A DNA stretch of 14,067 nucleotides from E44-bin88 sp050123275 (lineage in GTDB: Bacteria > Chloroflexota > Dehalococcoidia > Dehalococcoidales > BS750m-G39). Under the pieces are notes generated by a model. That model searched no databases. It saw only the letters and a list, made by a program, of their open reading frames with translations, and was not told the DNA's origin. The stretch is from positions 1 to 14,067 of the forward strand of contig JASFHK010000021.1 of assembly GCA_050123275.1 (NCBI GenBank). Direction: 5' to 3'. The position numbers were made by a program, and so were the translations under genes. This document shows, in pieces, positions 6,006-13,372 of the stretch; position 1 is the first letter of the stretch, and every line of letters begins with the position of its first letter.

Positions 6006-7595
6006 TTAAACCCAAGCGGTGGCGGTGCTCTTTTTCCCGTCCCGTCTGTCCTTCTTCTCGTTGGTGGCGACGGGCAGCTCCACGATAAAGGTGGCGCCCT
6101 TGTCCGGCTCGCTCTCGACAGATATTTGGCCGCCGTGCTCGGCGACGATGCCGTGGCAGATGCTCAGGCCCAGCCCCGTACCCTTGCCCACCTCTTTGGT
6201 GGTGAAGAAGGGGTCGAAGAGGTGACCCAGGTCGTCCTTTTTAATGCCGGGCCCGTCGTCGGCGAAAGAGGCCCTGACTTTTCGGTTTGTTTTTTCCGTG
6301 GTGATGGTCAGCTTGCCCTTTTTATGAGCCTCTTTCATAAAGTACTCGGCGTTGATGATGATGTTCAAAAATACCTGCTGCAGCTGGAAGTAGTCCACCA
6401 TAACCTCGGGCAGCTCGGGGTCGAAGCGGGTGTTAACGGCGATGTTCTCCAGGTTCTGCTCGTAGGCGCGCAGTTCCAGCACCTTCTGGATAACCTCGTT
6501 GATATTGACCTGCTGCTCGGCGGCTTCATGCTTGCGGGCGAAGGTGAGCAGGTTCTTCACCACCTGCGAGGCGCGCTGGGCTTCGTTATAGACCACGCTC
6601 ACGTCCTGCCTGAAGTCTTCGGGTATATCCTTGTCCAGGAGCAGCTGGGAGAAGCCGATGACGCCCGTCAGCGGGTTATTCAGCTCGTGGGCGATACCCG
6701 CCGCCAGCTCGCCCACAGAAGCCAGCCGGTCGGTGAGCACGAGCTGCTCCTGCATCTTGCGGCGCTCGGTAATGTCGCGACCCACCGCCAGGATTTCCAG
6801 AGGCTTGCCCTCGGCGTCCCGTATGAAAGCGAAATTGACCTCGACGGCCACCAGGGAGCCGTTTTTGTGGACCATCTCCAGCTCCAACCGCCGCGAACGG
6901 CGCGGCGCGCCACGCCCGCTCTGCTCGCGGGCCATTTCTTCCTGAAAAACCTCGACAGAGCGCTTGAAGGAGGCCGGCGAGAAGACCTCGGCCATGGCCC
7001 GGTTTTTGGCTTCCTCGACGGTATAACCAAGCAGAGGCGTGACCGAAGGGCTGATGTAGTTAAGTTGCGTCGGAGAGTCCGCATTCACCTTCCAGATAAC
7101 GTCGGTCACGTTCTCCGCCAGCAGTCGGTAGCGTCTCTCGCTCTCCGCGATTTGCTCCTCCGCCTTCAGGCGCTCGGTGATTTCCAGGCTCAACTTCTTG
7201 GTCTGCCGCCCCAGCTCTCTGGTTTTCTGTAACAGCAGCCGCTTCAACGTCCCCTGTCTACCGATAAGCCAGCTGAACAGGGCGCCGACGGCGATAACGC
7301 CGATATTAAGCCAGGTGTTGGGATGCGATAAGTCGGCAACAACCAGGGCGAGGACGAAAGGCCCGGCCAGAAAACAGACAAGCAAACCGGCTTTGGTGCC
7401 GAACCGCCACGCCGCCAGAGCTACCAGAGCCACGAAGAAAAGGCGGTACAGCGCGATGAAGTAGGCGGGGTCCATCCCCTCTACGGCAGACAAGCGCGAT
7501 AAGGGGGCGATATAAGGCGCGTAGGCGCAAATAGCGGCCACTAACGCCATAGCGAATACAAACCAGAAATAGCGGTCTTTGAGCAGTCTCGTCAT
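6006..7595 (-). CDS. Membrane-anchored PAS-domain sensor histidine kinase
   Basis: A 529-residue kinase. The N-terminus has about four membrane segments (near 8-28, 46-63, 68-88, 95-112) joined by a coiled coil (about 115-155) to a PAS domain (about 153-278, ending in the usual VGRDITERR). The HisKA domain carries the phosphorylated His303 in GIAHELNNPLTG. The HATPase domain has the N-box (N411, N415), G1 DDGPGI at 446-451, F-box FDPFFTT and G2 GTGLGLS at 472-478, so the enzyme looks catalytically intact. It lacks a fused receiver domain and no response regulator with a receiver is in the window, making it an orphan kinase here. Its ATG directly follows the TAA of the upstream HTH gene with no gap, so the two are cotranscribed and probably coupled. 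The signal is unknown. Confidence 0.93.
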   Translation of the reverse strand: MTRLLKDRYFWFVFAMALVAAICAYAPYIAPLSRLSAVEGMDPAYFIALYRLFFVALVALAAWRFGTKAGLLVCFLAGPFVLALVVADLSHPNTWLNIGVIAVGALFSWLIGRQGTLKRLLLQKTRELGRQTKKLSLEITERLKAEEQIAESERRYRLLAENVTDVIWKVNADSPTQLNYISPSVTPLLGYTVEEAKNRAMAEVFSPASFKRSVEVFQEEMAREQSGRGAPRRSRRLELEMVHKNGSLVAVEVNFAFIRDAEGKPLEILAVGRDITERRKMQEQLVLTDRLASVGELAAGIAHELNNPLTGVIGFSQLLLDKDIPEDFRQDVSVVYNEAQRASQVVKNLLTFARKHEAAEQQVNINEVIQKVLELRAYEQNLENIAVNTRFDPELPEVMVDYFQLQQVFLNIIINAEYFMKEAHKKGKLTITTEKTNRKVRASFADDGPGIKKDDLGHLFDPFFTTKEVGKGTGLGLSICHGIVAEHGGQISVESEPDKGATFIVELPVATNEKKDRRDGKKSTATAWV

Positions 7596-7874
7596 TTATC
7601 TTATCCCGTAATAGCGAAGCCCGGCCAAACTGTCCTGCGTTTCCACAGAGGCCGAAGGCGTTTCAACGATTTGATTTACCTCCGCTTTCAATCTCATTAC
7701 CTCTTCTTTGCTGAACAGCCTCCATCCCCGGCAATCCCTTTGCTCCGCCTCATTGAAAATCCCCTGTTTCAGACTGCGAAACAGCGTGCTCTTGCTGATG
7801 CCCACCATCTGGCAAACCTCAGCAGTCCTGTAGTAAGTCCGGCCGTTTAAATTTATCGGCATACCTAACCACAT
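7596..7874 (-). CDS. Small MerR-like helix-turn-helix protein
   Basis: A 92-residue protein with a MerR/excisionase-type DNA-binding fold: YRTAEVCQMVGISKSTLFRSLKQG (about 15-38) as the helix-turn-helix, then a wing with GWRLFSKEEV (50-59) and a helix. There is no effector domain beyond a short polar tail. Two in-frame starts are possible, ATG at 7874 and ATG at 7862; neither has a strong ribosome binding site, and the conserved fold begins after both. The stop codon touches the start of the histidine kinase gene, so this protein is a likely partner of the kinase, either as regulator of the operon or as an unusual output. I see no convincing promoter in front of it. Function inferred from fold only. 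Confidence 0.8.
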   Translation of the reverse strand: MWLGMPINLNGRTYYRTAEVCQMVGISKSTLFRSLKQGIFNEAEQRDCRGWRLFSKEEVMRLKAEVNQIVETPSASVETQDSLAGLRYYGIR

Positions 7875-8136
7875 CTAATAATATTTAGCTATAGCCTGAA
7901 CTTTTATCTGCCACATGTTAATCCCCCGTTCGTACCTTTATGACTAGTATTTTCGTTCTAATCACGCCTGAATAGACATACGGCGACGGCGAATTCGTAC
8001 TAAATCGGGGGCTTGGGGAGAGTCAGTTTACTCCGGGGCAAGAACGTTTCTTTGGCGCTGGCCAGCGCCAAAGAGTACGGAGTATATCAGAAATAACTCT
8101 GGGAAACTAACGTGGTATACGACAGATTAAATCGCT
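7875..8136. other. 262-bp intergenic region between the LuxR-like and MerR-like genes
   Basis: No open frame with a ribosome binding site or recognisable homology and no RNA gene is visible. The one strong element is the 26-bp palindrome at 8049-8074. The 60 bases in front of the MerR-like gene are AT-rich, but I could not assemble a -35/-10 pair with acceptable spacing. Confidence 0.5.
8049..8074. repeat. Perfect 26-bp palindrome without spacer
   Basis: The half-site TCTTTGGCGCTGG (8049-8061) is followed directly by its exact reverse complement (8062-8074). In RNA it could fold as an 11-bp stem with a GGCC loop. It lies about 63 bases beyond the LuxR-type gene stop, but no T-run follows on either strand, so it is not a standard intrinsic terminator. 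Confidence 0.85.
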
Positions 8137-9330
8137 TCAGCCGATTTTATGATTAAATACTCCCGGATAACGCGCCCGGATAACCGTCCGGTATAACTCG
8201 ACCCGGCTCTTGACGCCCAGTTTTCGGTAAATATTCTTGATATGAGTGTGCACCGTCTGCCGGCTAATGTAAAGCTTTTCGCCGATCTCGTCATCGGACA
8301 TACCTTTAGTCAGATAGTGAATGACGTCCAGCTCTCTTCTACTCAGCTGGAACCGGTTCTGAAAGGTGGTCTCCAGCCTTCTCTCGTCGGTGAAGTCAAA
8401 CAAGCTAATCACGAAGTTAGGCTGAGAACTCAGCCGGCCAACCTTCCATACCAGTGAGCATTCCGTTCGAAATTTCTGGCCGCCCTCGGCAAGTATGATC
8501 CTCTCTTTCGGCGGCAGAATAGGCTGCCCCTTGGCTTTAAGTAACTCCATGAGCTCGGAGCAATCTTGAATAATACAGGCAGGGATAGGGAATTCGGCCT
8601 TTTCGGAAACAGAGGCGTCAGCTACCGCCCTGCCCGACAGCCGCAGACAGATATCTTTTGCCTTAGCGTTGTAGAAGTAAGGGTTGAAGCCATGGTCCAG
8701 CCAAAGGACCCCTTCACCGTTAGCTTCATCGGAGGGTAAAGAGGGACTTTCCCGCGTATTGTTCTGCGAAATCAGACGAATATTGTGTATCGCCACCCCG
8801 AGATGAGATGCCAGCATCTCGGCTTTTAAAACGTCTCTGTCTGCATAATCCGGCTGTCCCTTGGGACGCCATAAAGTAATCATGCCCTCCAGATTGCGCT
8901 GCCAGCGTAAGGCCAGGAACAACTCCCAGTATAAATACTGCGGGCGGATGAACTCGTTATAGAGAACCGACCTCTCCCATTCTTGGACGGAGATGGAATC
9001 CCCGATTTTCAGAGCGACTTTCGACGAGACAAGCGCCTCTTTTAACAGAGGAGAATGCTGGTAGAAAGAGTCTTTATACTGGGGACAGTAATACTTGTCT
9101 TCGTGGAGATTCTGGCTATCCGATTTGAAAGACCGTGACTCGCCAATGTGTATGTGCCTCGGATAGCCTTTAACGAGCTGAAAAGTGGCGCATTCGACAT
9201 GGAACGTCTGCATCATGAAGGGGAACAACGCGTTAATGAAGCCTTCAACGTCTTCACAGCGGTTGGCGAGGTAGATCAGGTTTAAGACTTCACGATAATC
9301 TTTACCGGTCAGCCTAGCCATTTGCCACAT
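8137..9330 (-). CDS. LuxR-type transcriptional regulator with GAF/PAS-like sensory region
   Basis: Up to 397 residues. The C-terminus (about 328-384) is a clear LuxR/FixJ helix-turn-helix: LSRRELDVIHYLTKGMSDDEIG, then YISRQTVHTHIKNIYRKLGV. The first ~185 residues look like a GAF-type domain, including EGMITLWRPKGQP and a following helix LASHLGVAIHNIRL. Residues about 205-320 resemble a PAS fold ending in FDFTDERR. There is no receiver domain, so it probably senses a small molecule directly. Two starts compete: ATG 9330 has AAGGTG 6 bases upstream, but the best promoter puts transcription start just after it, favouring ATG 9321 (MARLTGKDY) on a leaderless mRNA. It is divergent from the Liv/acyl-CoA synthetase operon and is the likely local regulator of it. 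Confidence 0.88.
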   Translation of the reverse strand: MWQMARLTGKDYREVLNLIYLANRCEDVEGFINALFPFMMQTFHVECATFQLVKGYPRHIHIGESRSFKSDSQNLHEDKYYCPQYKDSFYQHSPLLKEALVSSKVALKIGDSISVQEWERSVLYNEFIRPQYLYWELFLALRWQRNLEGMITLWRPKGQPDYADRDVLKAEMLASHLGVAIHNIRLISQNNTRESPSLPSDEANGEGVLWLDHGFNPYFYNAKAKDICLRLSGRAVADASVSEKAEFPIPACIIQDCSELMELLKAKGQPILPPKERIILAEGGQKFRTECSLVWKVGRLSSQPNFVISLFDFTDERRLETTFQNRFQLSRRELDVIHYLTKGMSDDEIGEKLYISRQTVHTHIKNIYRKLGVKSRVELYRTVIRARYPGVFNHKIG

Positions 9331-9358
9331 TTATAGCACCTTTTTTTCGCGTTGTCAA
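9330..9358 (-). promoter_or_regulatory. Promoter of the LuxR-type gene
   Basis: On the minus strand TTGACA (9353-9358, perfect) and TATAAA (9330-9335, 5 of 6) are exactly 17 bases apart. The last A of the -10 box is the A of the first ATG (9330), so transcription should start near 9323, at or just before the second in-frame ATG (9321). Confidence 0.65.
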
Positions 9359-9378
9359 AATACCCTATTTAGGGTATT
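9359..9378. promoter_or_regulatory. Candidate operator between luxR-type gene and Liv operon
   Basis: AATACCCTATTTAGGGTATT: perfect 9-bp inverted arms around a 2-base centre. It directly abuts the -35 box of the LuxR-type gene (9353-9358) and overlaps by two bases a TTGCCA that could be the -35 of the rightward operon. Size and symmetry suit a dimeric LuxR-type helix-turn-helix. Confidence 0.65.
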
Positions 9379-9404
9379 GCCATTATGGGCATATATATTA
9401 GTAT
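9377..9404 (+). promoter_or_regulatory. Possible promoter of the Liv/acyl-CoA synthetase operon
   Basis: TTGCCA (9377-9382, 5 of 6) and TAGTAT (9399-9404, 4 of 6) with a 16-base spacer. The match is modest; its support comes mainly from its position beside the palindrome at 9359-9378. Transcription would start near 9411. Confidence 0.35.
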
Positions 9405-9423
9405 TTTAGAGTGACTTTCGGCT

Positions 9424-9463
9424 AGCTTTTCCAACCTAATACTATTGGGCCAGGAGAAAAGCT
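9424..9463 (+). promoter_or_regulatory. Stem-loop around the ribosome binding site of the first Liv-operon gene
   Basis: AGCTTTTC (9424-9431) can pair with GAAAAGCT (9456-9463). The AGGAG ribosome binding site (9452-9456) falls at the edge of the loop and the TTG start (9465) lies just outside the stem, so folding could modulate translation. Confidence 0.35.
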
Positions 9464-9464
9464 G

Positions 9465-9764
9465 TTGGCGGGTTGGCAACTAACGGCAACAACTACCTGC
9501 TGTGATGCCGTTGATGATGATGTGACGGTAATGGTCTACAAAGACCGGAGCGCCAGGTGCACCGGTTATCAGAAATATGGGGAAGGTCTCGACGAAGCCA
9601 CTGCTAGGTTGCTCAAAAAGAAAGCCAAACGATTGGGCAGGAATTTGAGATGCGAGGGTCCGCTCGACCACAGAGTAACCGGCTACATAGACAGGCTTAT
9701 CGCCGAGGACAAAGCTCCCCACTCTCTCCGGAAACCGACCGAGAAAAAACGGGCGCGGCATTAA
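9465..9764 (+). CDS. Small basic protein of unknown function, first gene of the Liv operon
   Basis: A 99-residue protein that I do not recognise. The TTG start is supported by AGGAG exactly 8 bases upstream (9452-9456); the next in-frame ATG would remove 22 residues including a CC pair. It has four cysteines (12, 13, 32, 63), an N-terminal part that looks like beta strands (WQLTATTTCC, VTVMVYKDRSARCTGY), then a basic helix DEATARLLKKKAKRLGRNL (43-61), and a lysine/arginine-rich tail. No signal peptide or membrane segment. It ends 17 bases before livG and shares its strand, so it is most likely cotranscribed with the transporter and synthetase. A small metal-binding or nucleic-acid-binding accessory protein is possible, but that is conjecture. 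Confidence 0.72.
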   Translation: MAGWQLTATTTCCDAVDDDVTVMVYKDRSARCTGYQKYGEGLDEATARLLKKKAKRLGRNLRCEGPLDHRVTGYIDRLIAEDKAPHSLRKPTEKKRARH

Positions 9765-9781
9765 GCAGGAGGCCATGATAG

Positions 9782-10600
9782 ATGACAAATGAGGGGCAGG
9801 TTAAACTACGCATCGACAGCCTCTCTCTTAGCTTTGGTGGCGTTAAAGCCCTCAGTGATTTGAGCTTGGAAGTAAGGGACAACGAGATACTGGCCATTAT
9901 CGGCCCCAATGGTGCCGGCAAGACCGCCCTCCTCAATTGCATAAACGGCTTCTATAAACCCCAGAAGGGTGAAATCTACTACGAAGGCCAAAAAATAACC
10001 CGAATGCGTCCGGATAAACTGGCCAAACTCGGCATCGCCAGAACCTTCCAGAACATCGAGCTTTATACCGGCCTGAGCACCCAAGATAACATCATGGCGG
10101 CTCGCCACGTACTGATGAAGCAGAATTTCCTCGCCGGGGCGCTCTATTTTGGCTGGGCCCATAAAGAGGAAATCGAGCACCGCCGGACAGTAGAGGATAT
10201 TATTGACTTTCTGGAAATAGAGCCGCTGAGGAAAAAAGTGGTGGCCGTTTTACCCTACGGGATGCGCAAGAGAGTCGAGCTGGGTAGGGCACTGGCCCTG
10301 GAACCCAAAATCCTGCTCCTTGACGAGCCCATGGCCGGGATGAACCTGGAGGAGAAGGAGGATATCGCCCGCTTCATCATCGACGTATTCGAAGGCCAGG
10401 GAGCTACCTACTCCAATACGCCAGTGCTTAGAAACGGGGTCAAAAGCGTAATCCTGGTCGAACACGATATGGGCGTAGTTATGGACCTCGCCGATAGGAT
10501 TGTCGTCCTCGACTTCGGGCGTAAAATCGCCGAGGGTACGCCGGCCGAAATCAAGACCAACCCCGAGGTCGTTAAGGCTTACCTCGGGCAGGAAGCATAA
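9782..10600 (+). CDS. livG: Branched-chain-type (HAAT) ABC transporter ATP-binding protein LivG
   Basis: A 272-residue ATPase of the LivG type. Motifs: Walker A GPNGAGKT (41-48), Q-loop RTFQN with Gln90, the LivG-specific long linker after it, signature region LPYGMRKRVELGRAL (157-171, a variant of the usual LSYGQ), Walker B ILLLDE (177-182), switch His228 in VEHDM, and the typical end DFGRKIAEGTPAEI. Between Walker B and the switch histidine there is an unusual stretch of about 13-15 residues (about 207-221) that standard LivG proteins lack. AGGAGG lies 9 bases before the ATG; an earlier ATG at 9775 gives only a short frame. It forms a heterodimer with LivF on the cytoplasmic face of LivH/LivM. 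The linked acyl-CoA synthetase suggests a carboxylic acid rather than an amino acid as substrate. Confidence 0.92.
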   Translation: MTNEGQVKLRIDSLSLSFGGVKALSDLSLEVRDNEILAIIGPNGAGKTALLNCINGFYKPQKGEIYYEGQKITRMRPDKLAKLGIARTFQNIELYTGLSTQDNIMAARHVLMKQNFLAGALYFGWAHKEEIEHRRTVEDIIDFLEIEPLRKKVVAVLPYGMRKRVELGRALALEPKILLLDEPMAGMNLEEKEDIARFIIDVFEGQGATYSNTPVLRNGVKSVILVEHDMGVVMDLADRIVVLDFGRKIAEGTPAEIKTNPEVVKAYLGQEA

Positions 10601-10622
10601 GCCAAACTTTTTAAGGAAAGAG

Positions 10623-11414
10623 ATGCTACAGGTCAACAATATCGAAGTCACCTACATGAATATCATTCAGGTACTGCGCGGCGTATCGCTGGAGGTAGGC
10701 GACGGCAAAATCGTGGCCCTGCTCGGGGCTAACGGCGCGGGCAAGACCTCCACACTAAAGGCGATATCCGGGCTGTTAAAGACAGAAGAGGGAGAGGTGA
10801 CCGACGGCAGCATCGTCTTCGACGGCAAGCGCATCGACAGACTGAACACGTCAAATATTGCCGCCCTGGGCATCAGCCAGGTCATGGAAGGGCGCCGGGT
10901 GCTGGGGCATCTCAGCGTCGAGGAAAACCTGCTGGTATTCGCCCACACCCGCAAAGACCGCAAACAGGTCAAAAAAGATATGGAGATGGTATTCGAGTAC
11001 TTCCCCAAGGTAAAAGCCATGCGCCGGCGGACGAGCGGCTACCTGTCGGGCGGCGAACAGCAGATGCTGGTGATAGGGCGGGCCCTCATGGCCAACCCCA
11101 AACTAATGCTCCTGGACGAGCCTTCACTCGGTCTGGCGCCGCTGCTGGTGCAGGAAATCTACGCGATCATAAAGCGAATCAGCGCCGAGCAAAAGATGGC
11201 CATACTCCTGGTGGAGCAAAATGCCAAGGCGGCGCTCGGTATCGCTGATTATGGTTACGTCCTGGAAAACGGGAGAGTGGTATTGAGCGGCCCGGCAGGG
11301 ATGTTAAGGGATAACGAGGACGTCAAGGAATTCTATATGGGGCTTTCGGCGGTAGGCTCCCGGAAGAGTTATCGGGAAGTTAAACACTACCGGCGAAGGA
11401 AGAGATGGCTTTAA
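10623..11414 (+). CDS. livF: Branched-chain-type (HAAT) ABC transporter ATP-binding protein LivF
   Basis: A 263-residue ATPase of the LivF type: Walker A GANGAGKT (35-42), signature LSGGEQQ (141-147), Walker B LMLLDE (161-166), and Gln199 in VEQN where other ABC proteins have the switch histidine, which is normal for LivF. The C-terminus extends past the usual end of the family with a strongly basic tail SYREVKHYRRRKRWL (249-263), a feature I associate with LivF copies encoded next to acyl-CoA synthetases. The start at 10623 is chosen because AAGGA lies 5 bases upstream and family homology begins there; the open frame extends upstream into livG but lacks LivF character. The last 10 bases overlap the acyl-CoA synthetase gene. 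Confidence 0.93.
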   Translation: MLQVNNIEVTYMNIIQVLRGVSLEVGDGKIVALLGANGAGKTSTLKAISGLLKTEEGEVTDGSIVFDGKRIDRLNTSNIAALGISQVMEGRRVLGHLSVEENLLVFAHTRKDRKQVKKDMEMVFEYFPKVKAMRRRTSGYLSGGEQQMLVIGRALMANPKLMLLDEPSLGLAPLLVQEIYAIIKRISAEQKMAILLVEQNAKAALGIADYGYVLENGRVVLSGPAGMLRDNEDVKEFYMGLSAVGSRKSYREVKHYRRRKRWL

Positions 11415-13372
11415 AAGAACGGATAGGAGCAATGACCGCAGCAACAGAGCAGGTCCATAAGGAAAAGGGCGATACCTGGCCCCAAATGCTCAAATATAAC
11501 TACGAAAAGTACGGCGACGAACACACCGCCATACGTCATAAAAACCACGGCATCTGGCAGCGCTATAGCTGGCAGGACTACTACCTCAACGTCAGCCATC
11601 TGGCTCTCGGCCTGACATCCATCGGCTTTAAAGCCGGAGATAAGATGCTTATTATCGGGGACAACGCCCCCCAGTGGTATTACGCCGAGCTGGCCGCCCA
11701 GGCCAACCGCGGGGTAGCGGTGGGGGTCTATTCCGAACTGCTGCCATCCGAGGTTAAACACATCGCCGAAAACTCCGAGGCCAGCTTCGCCATAGTCCAG
11801 GACCAGGAACAGGTTGATAAACTGCTCCAGATTAAGGACAAACTTCCCCATCTCAAAAAAGTTATCTACTGGAACTATAAGGGACTGGCCCACTACGACG
11901 ACCCCATCCTGATGGAATACGGGCAAGTGCTGCAGTTGGGCATAGAACACGATGCGGAACACCCCGGGCTCTTTGAGCAAAACGTTGCCAGCGGCAAAGC
12001 CGACGATATCTGCGCCATCGTTTACACATCGGGAACCACGGGGGAGACGCCCAAAGGAGCTATCCACAGCTACCGGACGATGAGGGCCGGGGCTGATCAT
12101 TATTTGTATCTCGACCCGTTGTCAGAAAACGACAACATTGTCCCCTACCTGCCGCCGGCGGGCATAACCGAGCAGTGGCTCAGCATCGGCTGCCACCTCC
12201 TGTCAGCCAGTATCCTGAACTTCGCCGAAAAGCCGGAAACCCAGCCGGAGGATTTCAGGGAAATAGGGCCCAGCATAGTAGTCTATGGCGCCCGGGTATG
12301 GGAGGCTCAGGCAGGCCGGGTTCAGGCCCGCATTAAGGACGCCGACGTTTTAAAGAGACTCATCTTCCGTCTGATGATGCCCATTGGCTACAAGACGGCC
12401 GAGATGAGCTATCGGCAGCGAAAGCCGAACCCATTCTGGAAGGCGCTCTACGCCATAGCCAACCTGGCCCTGTTCAGGCCCATCAGAGACAGCCTCGGCC
12501 TGTCGAATGCCAGGATATGCTACGCCACGGGGGCCATGCTCAGCCCCGAGGCTTTTAGATTTTATCATGCCTTAAATCTCCCCCTCAAAAGCCTTTACGG
12601 GTCAACGGAGGGAGGCTCGCTGACCGGTGCCAGGAACGACGACATTCGCTTGGAGACCGTGGGCCCCGTCCACCGCGGCGCCGAGGTGAGAATAACCGAT
12701 GAAGGCGAGATTCTCTACAGGCAGCCCGGTGTCTTCCTGGGTTACTACAACGACCCCGATAAAACTGCCCAGGTGCTTAAAGACGGCTGGTTCCATAGTG
12801 GGGACAGCGGTTTCATTAACGAGGACGGGCACCTTGTCTTTCTGGACAGGATGGAGGACCTGGTTGAGCTGGCCAGTGGTGATAAACTGACCCCCCAGCT
12901 TATCGAGAGCCGGCTGAGGTTCAGTCCCTACATCAAGGATGCCTGGGTACTAGGCGGCCCGAACGGCGCCTATGTCTCGGCAATCCTAATCATTGACTAC
13001 GAGAGTGTCGGCCGGTGGGCCGGGGACAACGGGGTGGCTTATACCACCTTTACCGAACTTTCCCAACGGAGGGAGATTTACCAGCTGATAAAACAGGATA
13101 TAGACAGGGTGAACCAGACTCTGCCGCCGGGCACTAAAATCAGGAAATACGTTAACCTGCATAAGGAATTTGACCCCGATGAGGCCGAGTTAACCAGAGA
13201 CAAAAAACTGAGAAAGGCGTTTATACAAGAGCGCTACCGCGACCTCATCAAGGCTATCTATAGCGATAAGACCGAGGTAACCGTAGAAGCCCAAGTCAGA
13301 TACCGCGACGGGCGGATGGGAACGATAAAGACTACTCTTAGCATCCAGTCTGTTAAAGGAGCTGGCCAATGA
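11405..13372 (+). CDS. Long-chain acyl-CoA synthetase (AMP-forming)
   Basis: A 655-residue adenylate-forming enzyme that would activate a carboxylic acid to its CoA thioester with ATP. Motifs: the phosphate-binding loop YTSGTTGETPKG (207-218, with one residue more between TTG and PKG than usual), A5 YGSTEGG (398-404), Asp467 in WFHSGD, the hinge region LDRMEDLVELASGDKLTP (480-497) and the C-terminal lysine region ELTRDKKLRK (595-604) with a candidate catalytic lysine. Length and the long segment between A3 and A5 fit FadD15/FAA1-like long-chain enzymes rather than short-chain ones. AAGGA precedes the ATG at 11405, inside livF. Its TGA overlaps the livH ATG as ATGA. The position inside a Liv operon argues for import-coupled activation of fatty or aromatic acids; exact substrate unknown. 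Confidence 0.92.
   Translation: MALKERIGAMTAATEQVHKEKGDTWPQMLKYNYEKYGDEHTAIRHKNHGIWQRYSWQDYYLNVSHLALGLTSIGFKAGDKMLIIGDNAPQWYYAELAAQANRGVAVGVYSELLPSEVKHIAENSEASFAIVQDQEQVDKLLQIKDKLPHLKKVIYWNYKGLAHYDDPILMEYGQVLQLGIEHDAEHPGLFEQNVASGKADDICAIVYTSGTTGETPKGAIHSYRTMRAGADHYLYLDPLSENDNIVPYLPPAGITEQWLSIGCHLLSASILNFAEKPETQPEDFREIGPSIVVYGARVWEAQAGRVQARIKDADVLKRLIFRLMMPIGYKTAEMSYRQRKPNPFWKALYAIANLALFRPIRDSLGLSNARICYATGAMLSPEAFRFYHALNLPLKSLYGSTEGGSLTGARNDDIRLETVGPVHRGAEVRITDEGEILYRQPGVFLGYYNDPDKTAQVLKDGWFHSGDSGFINEDGHLVFLDRMEDLVELASGDKLTPQLIESRLRFSPYIKDAWVLGGPNGAYVSAILIIDYESVGRWAGDNGVAYTTFTELSQRREIYQLIKQDIDRVNQTLPPGTKIRKYVNLHKEFDPDEAELTRDKKLRKAFIQERYRDLIKAIYSDKTEVTVEAQVRYRDGRMGTIKTTLSIQSVKGAGQ

Noticed and set aside
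6126..7232. 368-codon open frame on the + strand opposite the histidine kinase gene
   Set aside because: It is antisense to a gene with complete, ordered kinase motifs. Its composition (Val/Leu/Gln/His-rich) is what high GC at third positions yields, and no ribosome binding site or family motif is seen.
7875..7916. Promoter for the MerR-like gene and kinase
   Set aside because: Several -10-like stretches (TATTAT, TATAGC, TAAATA) exist, but none has a plausible -35 at 16-18 bases, so none is annotated.
8049..8074. Reading the 26-bp palindrome as a rho-independent terminator for the LuxR-type gene
   Set aside because: The hairpin is strong, but neither strand has a T-run after it, and it is over 60 bases past the stop codon. 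Kept as an unexplained palindrome.
11411..12100. 229-codon open frame on the - strand opposite the acyl-CoA synthetase
   Set aside because: Antisense shadow; the + strand frame has the adenylation motifs and a ribosome binding site.
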